Assembly (NCBI RefSeq): GCF_032854445.1 | Contig: NC_088299.1 | Location: forward strand, 783,001-847,000 | Reading direction: 5' to 3' | Length of the DNA: 64,000 nt | Source: Liolophura sinensis | Taxonomy: Eukaryota > Mollusca > Polyplacophora > Chitonida > Chitonidae | Shown here: positions 1 through 11,934 of the stretch, one piece after another | Position numbering within the stretch: the stretch's first letter is position 1 | How the letters are laid out: the number at the start of each line of letters is the position of its first letter | Notes under the pieces: generated by a model | What the model was told of the DNA's origin: nothing | The model's input: the letters and a program-made list of their open reading frames with translations, nothing else | The model's database searches: none | Translations under genes and position numbers: made by a program

Positions 1-3000
1 GCATCCCCAAGCCTTGGTCCGTTTGCACTGTTTTCAGGTTATTGTTGGTTAAATGTCATGACAACACAGCATTTTGATTAGCATCGCTTCATGATTTTCG
101 TAAAGATATTATAAAACTTCCCAAAATCTACACCGCTGTAGCTAGGAATCTAAAATTTAGTATATGGTAGCAATGTGGGTCACGCGGTTTGCCGCCATAT
201 TGAATTACAATATCAGAATAGAATTTGCTAAAATTTTAAATACAGAGTATACTGTTTGTTCAGATTTCTGACGCCAGATTTTAAGGTGAATGGGCTAAAC
301 CAGATTTATCTATATTAGATACGAACTGTGGACCATAGCTCAGATTTCCCGACATTATTATTATTATTATTATTTTCACATAATGTGTTCCCTGGAAGTC
401 AAGTAAGTAGGACATAATTTTACAAAAAAAAAAATTTGGCATCTAATTTTCGTTTACTGGAAGAGATGATAAATCATATGCAAACGATCTTAAGAAACAG
501 AAAAGATACGTTGTCCGACAGTCTAAATAATCGCTGGAACTCCGACATCACTGCTTAAGCTTTATTTTACTGTTGCAAGGCGGTGTCTAAATTGCTGCAT
601 GTATCATTTAAAGATTTACATGAACAGTTAGAATATAAAATCATTACTGAGTTAATCCGACAGGAGGCCGTATTTTACCGCTTACGGTGTGACCATTTGC
701 CAACTATCACAATGTTGTCGCAGGCAGTGCTCCGGTTTTACTATGTGCTATCGTCTTTATAGTGGTATAAAGACCTACCCGGTGGTTCTATGGGAAATCC
801 ACCGCTCCAGATCATCCATAAGGTTCGGTTAGCGTAGTCTCCTTTCACGTCATTGATGGAGGTCAGGAATTCTCCGTACGGTGGGATCATTGTTGTTTTA
901 TACCTGTAAATTGAGAGATTTTGTCATTTGCGGAAAACTTCCAGCCATTTGAGCTCAGCTTTCGGTGGGAAAACATTTTGGTCATTTGAGCTACATTTTA
1001 GCAGGGAATGAAGACTTTGGACATTTGAGATGAGTTTCGGGTGGGAAAGAGGTTCAGCCATTCCGTCAATTTAAGATAAACAGCCCAAAAAAGAGTGTTA
1101 TGTTTAATGTTTCTGAGTTGTCCTTAATCTTGCAGATTTCAAACTGTCAAATGACATGGTCTTAGCCCATTTGTAAGCAGGGTGTAAGCAACGAAGCATG
1201 TCATCAAGCAAACCAAAAGTTTGACAGTAAGGGTTAAATTACTATAGGCAAGTCCAAAAGACTAAACGTTTATAACTGTATTCTCATATATCTTACGTGA
1301 AGTTTCTCTCCTTGCCAGCAGCCATGAGGAGAAGGTACGCTAGTGGAAGTCGTGGCACGTGCAAGTCTACGTCATACCGGAAGGGCGGGTCCTGTATCTT
1401 GTTCTCGATTTGGATAGTCACGTTAACTCGCGAGATGTAGCAGCCTGTGGATACTAAAATCATAAAGGTGATATAAATATGCTTCAGTCCAGTCCTTGAG
1501 CAAAAATATTGTGCTGTTGTGTTTTCATTTTTGTGGAGTAACTAGTTTGTGATCTATTCAGACGATGAATAACCTATATTTGAGGTATAAAGTCTTGAGA
1601 TGAGCGAATGCAAGGCTATTCGCAATTCTGTGATTACAGAGCACGACCAGATTTGTTGGTTATCAGAACTACCAAGTGACAATACTTCACGTATACAGCT
1701 GAGCGTTTGTGCGTTTTGGTGGAACCGCCTTGCTAGTCACATAAAACTAGGCATATATTGATTCCGTAATGAAACAGTAGTCAAAACGGTATATTAGTGC
1801 TTAATCAGAATCGTGTAAAGCTTTGTCCACTCTTGTCCTTAGCGGTCCCTCGTGCTCTCAGGGGTCACATATGGCATATACAGAAGCCGTAGTCTTACCA
1901 TTGGCAGCAGTCAGCCTCTGGCCACACTGGACCTTCTCGGCGTAGTCACATAGTCGGTTTTCGTCATCGTACAACTGACCATCGTAACAGCTGTAGTACT
2001 TCTGTACGATACCGTACCGACAGACAAGGTACCGCTGGCAGTCCGCCATGTCCGGGATCATCCCGAAGTCTACACTACAGCGGCTGTCCGGAACGCCCTG
2101 TGGGAACACTGAAACGGTGATTGACAGATTGATCGATTAGCTGATTGATTGACTGACCGACCGACTGATGGAAACGATGACTTTATAAAAGGATCTTCCA
2201 CCAAGTGTACTCCAAGCACTTTTTCATCAATCCCGTAAAACTATTAGCCGTTCTACAGAAAAATTAAATATCTGTAATATGGTGTTAAAAACCAATCAAT
2301 CATTTACTTGTATAAACGTATTTAGTCCTATATTGGCAGTTGTATAACCTGGGTCGGGTCATATCAAAGACTTTATTTATTTATTTTATTTATTTGATTA
2401 GTGTTTTAGGCCGTACTCAAGAATATTTCACTTATACAACGGCGGCCTGCATTATGGTGGGAGGAAACCGGGCGGAGCCCGGGGGAAACCCACGACCATC
2501 GGCAGGTTGATGGCAGACCTTCCCACGTACGGCCGGAGAGAAAGCCAGCATGAGCTGGACTTGAGCTCACAGCGACCGCATTGGTGAGAGACTCCTGGGT
2601 CATTACGCTGCGCTAGCGCTCTAACCGACTGATCCACCGAGGCCCCCTCAAAGACTTTAAAACTGAAACTTGTTGCTACCTCGCTTGACGCTCAGCATTG
2701 AACGGTTAGAGCAAGGAAACACAAACAGGTTGGCCTGGTGTCAGTATAATGTCACTTGCGGGGACGGTGGGGGGGGGGGGGGAGTGGAGGGGCGGCATTC
2801 GTGGTGTCTTTGGCATGATACTTTTGTGACTGCAGCACTTCGGCGGCATGGACTTGCCCTGTTACAAGAAGACACATTATAAGTACAAACATCTCATGAC
2901 TCGTCGCTAAACTGTTAAGTACGTTAAACTCATATCTACATACATATACATAGTTAGTTACAGTCTGCTTTACTCCTGTATTTATCGGCAGTTCAGGTGT

Positions 3001-3767
3001 GACATATCAGAGATAGGATTTGTTTAAGCTCGTGTCCAACATGCACTTCTGTGACAAGTAAACCTCGTTTGCGCATTTACTTGGAAAGATGACACCCGTG
3101 ACCAGTATAAGAAGTGCCAAAACTCTCCCTTTGGTTAAAGACGCTCTCACATATAGGCCTGTATACACCGTATTTGGTCAGCATTTTTATGTGTAAGCAT
3201 GTTCACAGTTTGGTATTAAAGAGGCTATTTCCACAGAGTTTTGGCAAAAATTAATCAGCACAAATCCAAACGAATTTTTGCTCTTATTTTATAATTAATT
3301 AAGAAATTAATTACCTTTCACAAAACGTCAGTCTCATCTTGTTCACGTGTTACCATTTAAAATCCTAAAAACTTGCCAAAATAAATCAAGTATTATGTTT
3401 TTTTTTCAAATTTCGATCAAGTTAACTATAAACAGTATAGGTGCCAGTTTGATATTTACTGAAAGGCGATAATTTGAGTTATTCTTGGTAAATGCAGATA
3501 ATCTGATTTGATTAGAAAATATGGACTTATTGGCAAAAATCTGTGGTGTGCAATAGCCTCTTTAAAGCAGAATCACAAATCAGTCCAAAAGTTTCTGAAC
3601 CACCGGCTTTAAAAGTCACATCATTGTACTACGTACAAACCACAGTTTTGCAGATTTCGAGTATTAAGGAGACTCCCTGCTGTTAAGGGTGTGCACTTAC
3701 CAGAGAGAACGCCGGCAAACACCGACATGGCCGCCACGAGCACTATCAGCAAGTACCTGTCCGTCAT
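1..3767 (-). CDS. Secreted chitin-binding (peritrophin-A type) + DUF4430 protein, 3' end off window
   Basis: This gene was assembled by hand from exons on the minus strand. Exon 1 (3701-3767) starts MTDRYLLIVLVAAMSVFAG, a clear signal peptide, and ends in a GTAAGTG donor in phase 1. Exon 2 (1899-2108) is a type-2 chitin-binding domain with six spaced cysteines ending CDYAEKVQCG; its donor is GTAAGAC, phase 1. Exon 3 (1297-1444) and exon 4 (779-903) read as a DUF4430 domain, as in intrinsic factor/transcobalamin-like proteins. Landmarks are VNVTIQIENKI, FLTSIND and NRTLWMIWSGG. A weak exon 5 start (1-27) keeps the phase. All junction phases agree. The product should be secreted and bind chitin; the DUF4430 part suggests a small-ligand or cobalamin-type fold, but that function is inference. 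If the exon 2 donor is not used, translation stops at 1858 and yields a short chitin-binding protein instead. Confidence 0.72.
657..780 (+). repeat. Dispersed ~100-bp repeat, copy 1
   Basis: The segment containing GTATTTTACCGCTTACGG and GTGACCATTTGCCAAC recurs at about 47397-47490 in the same orientation and, inverted, at about 43464-43545. It overlaps the 3' side of exon 4 of the left-edge gene, mostly inside the following intron. No coding content is evident. Confidence 0.55.
779..1444 (-). CDS. Two exons of a DUF4430 / intrinsic-factor C-terminal-like domain
   Basis: Exon 3 (1297-1444, acceptor ATCCACAG, donor GTAAGATA) and exon 4 (779-903, acceptor ATTTACAG, donor GTAGGTC) are each too short to stand out as open frames. 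Together they read as one beta-rich module with the hallmarks I know from the DUF4430/intrinsic-factor family: an opening strand with IQIENKI followed by PPFRY, a central PYGEFLTSIN turn, and NRTLWMIWSG. The exon 3/exon 4 join forms a Thr codon and keeps the frame. Assignment to the same transcript as the chitin-binding exon rests on matching phase and strand only. Confidence 0.68.
1899..2108 (-). CDS. Exon: type-2 chitin-binding (peritrophin-A) domain
   Basis: This is exon 2 of the left-edge gene. The translated segment has the cysteine and aromatic pattern of ChtBD2: C-SVDFGMIPDMAD-C-QRYLV-C, then YYSCYDGQLYDDENRLCDY and VQCG. The acceptor is TTTCAG, and joining it to exon 1 restores a Val codon. 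The donor at 1897-1898 gives phase 1. This is the most secure domain call at the left edge. Confidence 0.85.
2346..2925 (+). mobile_element. SINE family 2 copy, interrupted by the family 1 SINE
   Basis: The two halves (2346-2375 and 2648-2925) join into a unit seen again at 34380-34690, 44700-44950 and 52071-52430, and inverted at 43970-44215 and 47990-48215. Shared landmarks are TCAAAGACTTTAAA, a GGTTAGAGCAAGGAAAC block, TCAGTATAATG and a distal GACACATTATA segment. A run of G lies at about 2769-2782. This copy lacks an obvious tRNA head. Confidence 0.75.
2376..2647 (-). mobile_element. tRNA-derived SINE, family 1, full length, with target-site duplication
   Basis: Read on the minus strand it begins with a tRNA-like head (A-box-like GTGGATCAGTCGG, B-box-like GAGCTCAAGTCC). 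A conserved GC-rich body follows, ending in GTATAAGTGAAATATTCTTG and an (AAAT)n-type tail. It is flanked by a perfect 12-bp duplication, TCAAAGACTTTA, at 2364-2375 and 2648-2659, so it transposed here. It sits inside a copy of SINE family 2. The body resembles the conserved domain of MetaSINE-type elements of marine invertebrates (recalled, not searched). Confidence 0.9.
3216..3565. mobile_element. MITE-like element with terminal inverted repeats and TTAA ends
   Basis: The ends are perfect 14-bp inverted repeats, TTAAAGAGGCTATT at 3216-3229 and its complement at 3552-3565. Imperfect pairing continues inward (CACAGAGTTTTGGCAAAAA against TTGGCAAAAATCTGTGG). The 350-bp interior is AT-rich with no coding capacity. 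Both ends carry TTAA, as expected for a piggyBac-type non-autonomous element, although TTAA could instead be part of the inverted repeat. It lies in intron 1 of the left-edge gene. Confidence 0.65.
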
Positions 3768-6700
3768 CCTGCGCAGCAATCACGAGTGACTGCAACTAAA
3801 GGTATAATGAGTTCTGTGAACAGAACAACTCCTATAGAAAGGAAAACACTGACACACTGCTGTTTGAACAGATGAAACCGGAGTGGCCGGTGTAAAACAC
3901 TCACTATTGGCAAGTTACTGACCAACTTTCCTACGTTTTGACGTACAAACTTCGACGCGATCATTTTGGTTTTAACGAACGTATAATGCTGTGCCATCGA
4001 CTATCTACTGAAATATTGCCAATTAAATGGGTCATTAGATACGCTATCTGAAGATACTTATGATTATGGATGTCTTTTTATCAACATTTTTTTTACATTT
4101 ATGCCCACAAGGATTATTTATGGATATGCATTATGTGACGTGTTATTATGCGTGAAACGCTCCGCATATACAGGAGCTTATGAATCAACCCAACTGTTGC
4201 GTCGGGTGCTAAGCGCTTCTGCATGCGAAATAACGCGGTGATTCAACTGCAGTTGTACTCCAGCCGTTATCTCTATACAGATTCAATCCAAAGCTGTATG
4301 GTCATCAGCAACTGGAAGCAAATCCAGTTGTGTGCGTGTTGAAACCTCGTGATATGTCGAGCTTGACAGGCCTCTTGCGACATGTCAGTGGCGCCTAAGA
4401 AACAAGATTTAGAAGAAAAGAACACCAGACTAAATGTGTTATGGATACAGTATTCCACTTAAAGTTTACAAAGCTTAACTCTTTGTCTTTGTTCCAAGAA
4501 GGCAAAATTACACGCCTTGAGAAAATTAAAAGTACTACAATGTTAACAATTTTGATCCATCGGGCTCACGTTCGATTTAGAGCCCGATAAGGCACGTGTT
4601 TCCACTTACGTCACCCGAACGCTCATTTGACATTCAACCATATGTGTGTGGGGTACGAATGACGTGACATTCTGGTTGCTTTAATATGACACACCCCGTG
4701 GTCTCGTAAGAATTCCAGACTAAAAACTGATTTATTGAGATGCGCAGAGAATGGCACATGCGCTGTAAGGAGCATGGACAAGCACATCTGAAAAAAAAAT
4801 GGCCGTGGCCGTTTGGGTCTGTTTCCACCTCTATTCGTGAATAACTTATTCAGAAATTTGTTGCCTTCAATTTAATATCTCAGCAATGGCAGGGCGTTTG
4901 ATCGGATTCGAATACATGATCAAAAGTATCGTGAGTGAATCTAAGAGTCATTTATCTGTACTAGTGAGCCATAAATCACGTTTTTTTACTCAACTAAATG
5001 TTAAACAAACAGTATGTCCATTAGAGCTCCAAGGTAATAAACTATAATAAACTCTTTGTTTTGCGTAAAACGAAAAATCGGCAGGAGTTGATGGGAAAGA
5101 CTTTTATCGGAAATGAGTACATCCCAAGGCTTCAAAACCATATCTCCTTGAAAGTAGTGTTTAAATTGCCTCGAGAGTCTCATCTCCACGCAGTCGGGAG
5201 GATTCGAGTTAGCAGGAAGAAGTGTATTGGCGTATATTTGCCTTGTCAATTTCCATCTGACCCAACAGGCCCGCTACCTTTGTTTGAACAGGCTCCGGGG
5301 AGGGAGGGTGACGTGGGAAGAAGGCAGAGTGAATTAGGACAAGTACACTTGCTTCAGGGAGACGCAGTGCCCGCGTGTATTAGGATGTGACACCGGCATT
5401 AATGACGGCCACTGCCGAGGAGTTGATTGTATCAAAGCATTTTCTCATCCCAGTGGTCTTTAGATCGCTTTTTGGCTAGTGAATCGCACCGCTATCCACC
5501 AACATCCACTCCCTTGCAGCGTCTAACCACTTGGCCACGTGGTTTATGCAGGCAGTTAAACTCATGGATACAAGTGGTAAAAGTGAATCAGATTAAATCA
5601 CTTTCTGACTAAATACCTTTACGTCTCTTACCCCGAGGTAATAAGGTCGCTGTCATGTGTTTGGTGCTTCAATGTGTAAATCCACGGCATTTCGGCAAGC
5701 GACATTTCGACGTCATTTTGGTCAGCGACATTTGCAATGGCCACCGATTTTTCGGCCAGTGACATTTGGCACCAATTACGAAAACGGCATTTTGGACCTG
5801 CATAGTTATTTTGCAGAAACTATGGCATTTACTTATAAATACACACGTTGTTAATTAAATACAGAAGCCTTTTCTACCCCATATATCACATGTTTATTTT
5901 TGTAAGTACGATCATGTATATGCTGTTGTAATGGGACTATAGTAAAGAAATGTTTACTGTATATCTATTTAATGGTCTCGGATTTGAGGTTTTACCAAAA
6001 TATAACGGACCACGCGATACACATACTGACACCAAGATCCTGCGTGGCCACTCTTCAGACAGAATTTTTCGCTCAGCTTTCCATATTGGTAAACAGAAAT
6101 GTTATATAAGCTATTAAGCTAAGAAACTACCACATGTAACCCTGCCTCTTAGCTGCTGTATACACAGCGGCAGGTCCACTCGGCTGGTCAGTATATTCAA
6201 TCTGAACACCTTTTATTTAGCAGTTGGGTAAGAAAACCTGCAGTTGGCATTTCGTAGTGTGACAGCCTGCTTCTTCTGTCTAAGTGCATACGCTCTGAAT
6301 GTTTCTGCTGTGTATGTGTTGCCATAAATACCTAAGGGAAACAGTCAAGGGATAAAAACTGACAAAAGAAACAAACAAAAATGGTTTTCTTCAAATTATT
6401 TTTCTAATTTACTTATTTATTCGTTGAGCTATTTATTTATTTACCTATTGAAATGGTTTACTCTGGCCACTCCAGTTTCCACCACCCTTAAACCTGGCCG
6501 GCATTGTATAAATGAAACCTACCATAGATGATCGAACAATGCATTAATACATCTGTTTCATTTATTTATTTAACTGGTGTTTTTCCCACCAAGTTTACTT
6601 GTAATTTGGCACGTTCTGTTGTTTTACTGTATACATTACGTCTGATAACTGTAAAATTTTGACAAAAATTCTACCGTGAAATATAAGCTATTCACTTTAA

Positions 6701-9443
6701 GTCACATTTCCTGGCTGATGTCTTTCATCTATACCGCTAATACTTGAGAAATATCCATGTTCACGAATGCCTATGTATATGAGCCCCCTGAACAAATCAT
6801 TACAGGCGTATCGTGAGAGATTGGTCTGAATCCTGTGAAACAGTTTTTTTTTACTCCAATCAAAACTTGATTCATGATAGCTGTGACACAAAAATCGATG
6901 TCGTCTTACGCTCATAGACCCCTCCTTAAGTGATTAGTCTTTGTTAAAAGGTTTGATTCCAATAATTTGACCAGTCAGGGTGACTTACAGAGACCTTCCT
7001 TTCCCATGCAGGTACAAATGTATTTTGGGATTCTAGAAGTGTAAAGCGTTGTAAAGTTGGATACAAACATATACCTATTTTAATTTGTAGAACTGTAAAT
7101 GTATCATTTTATACTTGGACAAAATGTGAGTCGAATGGTTAACGCAACCTGATGACATCGGGCAAATCGACTCTATGTAGCCAGATAATTTCCTGTTTAC
7201 CCTAAACTTTTTTCTTGGATGCAAACGAAAAAATTATCTATATTGTTTTTGAACAGGACGTCGTTTTGTGGTCAATTTTCACAAGCTGGTAACCATTGAA
7301 ACTGGATCCCGTGCACGAACTTTTTTCTCTAAACAACATTGTCTGAAACATGCTTATTTTTACTTCTAACCAAGCTAACACACTAATATTTTAAAGAGTT
7401 TTTCAGAATAGGATATGTTTTTTTCTTTCATTTGAATAGGAAACAGAAACCAGACCTTATTGCTCTCATCGAAACTTCGGTCTGTATTCGGCTACCTAAA
7501 TGTCTGGATATACACAGAATTCCTTTTTATTAGATATGTGGCACATCTGTGTATGCGGCGGAGATTTGATCATGTTTTGGTAACCTCTGCCATGAACATT
7601 ACCCACCCGACCCCATCCCACCCGACCCCATCCCACCCCACCCCACCCCTTCTTTTCAAGAATGTTGATAGTATTGAATTAATGCAAACTACAACTCTCT
7701 ACTTTTAATATAACAGATTTCTTGAAAGACAGAGGAAGGCCTTTTTTACTGGTTGTTGTAACTAATTCATCCATTCATCAGTAAGACTTAAAACAAATAA
7801 TTAAAGATTTCTTGTGTTTTGTGAGATTTTGAAGATAATAGCTTACCTGAGTTAGCTTGATCCGTCTTTACACCTGTCTGCTGTAAACCCGTTCTCTACA
7901 GGTAGCCGCTTCCCTTGATCAACCTCCTTGTGTTTTGGAAAAACACGCTTAACATTTTGTGTGGAAAAACATGTGCTGCTCTTTTCTGAACTAAACAAAG
8001 CCAAGTTTGCCCAGCAACGTGTCACGACAGTACGTTGACACGCGTACGTGAGAGAAAGCCATCTTCAGTTGGATTTTCAAACTGCTTTGGGCATGTTCCG
8101 TTCCTGACAGCTTTGGAGAGTTGTGTATCGTGGATTGATATACTTGGCCAAGTGTCAAAATCACGAATTCCCGAGGCGCTATGTGATATTCCAAAACCGA
8201 ATTAGTATTACGGTCTCTTGAAATGTGCATATCTATCTGTAATTTGAACGAAAGACTTTAAAATTAGATTATCATCGGGAATCAAGTCTTTCCGTTCGGA
8301 TTAATATATGTACAACCAGAGTGTTTTTAAATAATAATGTTAAATTTTAGTGTTGTGGAGGAAGAAACGAATTTATAACATTAGATTAAGACTTCCTAAA
8401 TATGTTGAATTAAGCACTTTACAAAACACTGTATTTTTAAAATAATGTAATCTAACAATAAAATTGTGGGTTAAGATTTAGGTTTTAATAAACGCTTTTA
8501 GGTTGTCAACTAATAAAAATCTAAAAATCTAACATAATGTTATACCATGAAAACAATCGATGTTCAGGGCTCAACACTTCAAAGTGTTAGAGCATTTAAC
8601 ATATATCATTGTGTTACTTCAAAAATATTGACATTTCAACATTAGATTTCAGATTGTATAGTGGTGAAAACGCGGGAAAAATATGCATCAGTCTAGGAAC
8701 ATATGAAAACCTTAGATTGAGATGCGTTTTGTCGTGGACATGGCTCAGCATGTGCGCGCAGCTAAATCTTCTATGTTCCTAAATGCAGCCGAGCTTTGAA
8801 GCACTATACAGTTCTACAAATGTAAGTTGAGGCCTGAAATGGTGAGCATCTTCAAACGACTCGAACAGAAATTGTAGTCCATTAACACGAGGACTGAAGG
8901 AGATTTGACAGTTTATGTCATGGCGTTGTTATCTGATTGGTGTTTTGTTTCCAGGCGAAGGATTCTTCACTTTTGGCGGTCCTGATTTATGAGGGGAAGA
9001 ACCGGTCAGAGATAAGGGGGTGGGTGTGTATGTGGCGGGGAAAGGGTGGTGGGGGATGTGGTACGATGGGGGAGGGGAACACCACTCCTCGCAAAGAACC
9101 AGATAACCTGTCTGACATAAGCTCCAGGACGTCGCAGCATGAGTAGGATTGAGAAACGTGACGTAATTAGTCAAGAGCTGATGGTTTGTAAATATATCCT
9201 CTTAGCCTAGTGATGGCCTAAAATGATGCCGTATATTAAAAACACATTGTCCATTTTTTTGGCAATTGGCCGAATCTTGGTATAACTGAATCTGTTTTGT
9301 GAATGCCTTGTATATCTGCGGTAATCCTTTCACATAGCACGCTCTTACATTATTTTATCGATTTGCCAACCATTCCGTATACGCCAGCATAGAGGGTTGT
9401 CTGATGGTAGCAGTAAGGCTTCACTGGGCTCACATGTGTAGAC
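3768..9443. other. Non-coding stretch, no gene recognised
   Basis: The open frames here are short and lack homology, splice logic or codon bias I can recognise. Visible content includes AT-rich tracts, a degenerate repeat of GCGACATTT-type motifs at about 5690-5780, a C-rich CCCACCCGACCCCAT tract at about 7604-7650, and an unresolved AT-rich zone at 8240-8660. Confidence 0.5.
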
Positions 9444-9764
9444 TTAATTATTGTGTCTTGTACCATGGTCTAAGCCGTAGTAAAACCTGTCTTCCAGGGC
9501 TGTCGAAACACCGGGGATTACTAACATCACAAGCACTAGGCCCACGCTGACGGCCGAAATAGGAAAGAAAAATAAATATAAGACGGGTGAACGCTCTTCA
9601 TGATTCCGCAAAGTCGGTGTCAAAGCGACCTGATCTAGCTGTCTGTCATGATGATAAAACCACGCATGAACTCTCATGAGATTCCCTTTTTTCAGATGGT
9701 CTTCCCACAAGTCAATTGACATTGACGCAGCGTCAAACTCATTATTCCACACGTCGACGAGACA
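9444..9764 (-). CDS. Possible terminal exon of an unrecognised membrane protein
   Basis: On the minus strand a plausible acceptor (TTACTTTACTAG) opens a frame of about 106 codons starting CLVDVWNNEFDAAS and ending HGTRHNN-stop. It contains one hydrophobic, membrane-spanning-like segment (LYLFFFPISAVSVGLVLVML), preceded by a charged region. The family is not recognised and no partner exon was found, so it could be a chance open frame. Confidence 0.25.
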   Translation of the reverse strand, partial: CLVDVWNNEFDAASMSIDLWEDHLKKGNLMRVHAWFYHHDRQLDQVALTPTLRNHEERSPVLYLFFFPISAVSVGLVLVMLVIPGVSTALEDRFYYGLDHGTRHNN

Positions 9765-9904
9765 CTAGTAAAGTAATAATTTTTGACTACCTGTTTTCAC
9801 TAATAGAATAAACAAAATATATACCTAATAAATGAAGACATCAGTACTATGTATTCGAGTCCAATAAAAACTGCACAGGGTCCTAGCTGGCTCAGACGGT
9901 TAAA

Positions 9905-10290
9905 TTAAAAGATAATATAAAATTGATGCCAAAATCAGATGAAGAGCGTTGTTTCTTATTTGCAAATGTGGTATTTGTTTCGATTTATTTTACCACCTCT
10001 TGGTATAGATGGTCTTTGCATAATAATGATCTAAATAAGGATTTGACACATGTCTTATAAATTTATTTGAAGGTAAATTTGTTGCTTTTATCCAAACACA
10101 AGCAAAGCACATTTGTTAGCTGAAAAGACCTAATTTTAGCGCAGATATATTGATTAAATACCGGTACGTGTTACATCATCATTTATAACGTTATTACATA
10201 AACTCTGGACACATTTAGACCACATTTAGAACTAACTTTTCGCACTCTTTCATCTAGACTTTATGTAATTTTTATATTTATGTCTCCAGA
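9905..10290. mobile_element. Fold-back/MITE-like element, copy 1
   Basis: The start (AAAATTGATGCCAAAATCAG) and end (CATCTAGACTTTATGTAATT) match the termini of the element at 59335-59922, as do internal blocks such as ACATTTGTTAGCTGAAAAGA and ATAAATTTATTTGAAGGTAA. The ends are imperfect inverted copies of each other. No open frame is evident. Confidence 0.6.
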
Positions 10291-10315
10291 TTTCAAAGGC
10301 AGCCTGAAACTGGTT

Positions 10316-10440
10316 AAGAAGGCTGGCTGTGACGATTAAAATTTCTGGCTGTGACGGTTAAAAGGCCGGCTGTAGCAGTTAAAATTTCTGGTTGTGACTG
10401 TTAAAAGGGCTTAGGCGATGGCTGTGACTGCCAACCCCTT
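10316..10440. repeat. Short tandem array, about 21-22-bp unit
   Basis: About five degenerate copies of GGCTGTGACNGTTAAAA followed by TTTCT or GGCC. Alternate units share the same 3' variant, which suggests a two-unit period. Confidence 0.7.
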
Positions 10441-10779
10441 CTTAGGGTATATCAGGAGATTTGTCAAGGAACAAAAAGGACGGTTTCACTTGACCACCGT
10501 CAAAGGAGTGAAAAAAAACTTTGTGCCAGGCGTTATACACCAATAAAAACAATCCAAAAAGCTATGCATCTGAAATCTCAAACCTGATAATCGCCTGACA
10601 TGCTTTGCAGACGTAGTTCATTCGGCATAAATAGATTTCAGATAGTCATATGTATTTGTTAAAAGTTTCAAATGAAGTCTTTTGAACAAAGCTGATGAAC
10701 AAATCTTAGCGTAGAGAGTCTTGAGGCATCGAGGTCATGTTTAACATTTAGATATTCCGTGCAGTATATAACTACAGTC

Positions 10780-10925
10780 TAACGTGACCATGGTTTTGTA
10801 TGCCAGCCAAGCACCACATAATGGCAGCAAAGGTCCCACCAGGTACATGAAGACACCTTAGTGATTTGAACGAAATAATATTGAACGTGACGTTAAACCC
10901 CAATCAAAGAAGCAAACAAACAAAC
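10780..10925 (+). mobile_element. SINE-like 3' fragment
   Basis: The segment ends GTGACGTTAAACCCCAATC followed by an (AAAC)n/(AC)n tail, the same terminal motif as the family 2 SINEs, and includes a CATGAAGACACCTTAG block. The head is missing. Confidence 0.45.
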
Positions 10926-11190
10926 ACACACAAAAAACTGCGACAGAAGTACAAATTTTTGCAACTCTCAGAAACACGCTCAGCGAAATGAAGTATTTAT
11001 TCAGTCATGTATTAATTTAAGATATGATTTTACACCACACTCAAGAGAATTTCCCCGTTACGAGGGCAGCCGGTCTTTATTCACTTACAGGCTTGGTGTT
11101 TATGCTAAAGAGTGCTTCACCTAAGCATCGGTCGTGAATTCCGTTAGATTCACCTCCCATTAGCTAGGTACCTGACAAAATCCTGACGTA

Positions 11191-11458
11191 TTTGATTTAG
11201 TTATTTGATTGGTGTTTTAGGCCGTACTCAAGAATATTTCACTTATACGACGGCGGCCTGCATTATGGTGGGAGGAAACAGGGCACAGCCCGGGGCAAAC
11301 CCACGACCATCCGCAGGTGGATGACAGACCTTCCCATGTACGACCGGAGAGGAAGCCAGCATGAGCTGGACTTGAACTCGCAGCGACCGCATTGGTGAGA
11401 GACTCCTGGGTCATTACGCTGTGCTAGCGCGCTAACCGACTGAGCCACCGAGGACCCC
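11191..11458 (-). mobile_element. tRNA-derived SINE, family 1, full length, with target-site duplication
   Basis: This is a full-length minus-strand copy with A-box-like TGGCTCAGTCGG and B-box-like GAGTTCAAGTCC motifs. It is flanked by a perfect 15-bp duplication, CAAAATCCTGACGTA, at 11176-11190 and 11459-11473. It forms an inverted pair with the copy at 11679-11934. Confidence 0.92.
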
Positions 11459-11678
11459 CAAAATCCTGACGTAAAGCACAAACAAACTGCGCCACCCATC
11501 AAGGGCTGAAATCCAACAGGCTACCTCGTCACTCACTGTATGTAACGACGTTCGCAGCCAAACCTACTTGTATATGCATGTATTCACTGGGTCAGCATGT
11601 GTCTTTTACATAAAACCATGCGTTGTATGGCTCATTCGTTAAAACGTACCTTGTTAACTTTGAAAGTTTGAAGAAAGG

Positions 11679-11934
11679 GGGGCCTCCGTGGCTCAGTCGG
11701 TTAGCGCGCTAGCGCAGGGTAATGACCCTCTCATAGCCTCTCAACAATGCGGTCGCTGTGAGTTCAAGTCCAGCTCATGCTGGCTTCCTCTCCAGCCGTA
11801 AGTGGGAAGGTCTGCCAGCAACCTGCGTGGGTTTCCCCGGGCTGTGCCCGGTTTCCACCCACCATAATGCAGGCCGCCGTCGTATAAGTGAAATATTCTT
11901 GAGTACGGCCTAAAACACCAATCAAATAAATAAA
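11679..11934 (+). mobile_element. tRNA-derived SINE, family 1, full length, with target-site duplication
   Basis: This plus-strand copy has an A box TGGCTCAGTCGG at 11689-11700, a B box GTTCAAGTCC at about 11762-11771, the conserved body, and an AATCAAATAAATAAA tail. It is flanked by an 11-bp duplication, TTGAAGAAAGG, at 11668-11678 and 11935-11945. Confidence 0.92.

Noticed and set aside
5061-5390. 109-codon open frame as a gene
   Set aside because: Nothing recognisable, overlapping open frame on the opposite strand, no splice signals that extend it.
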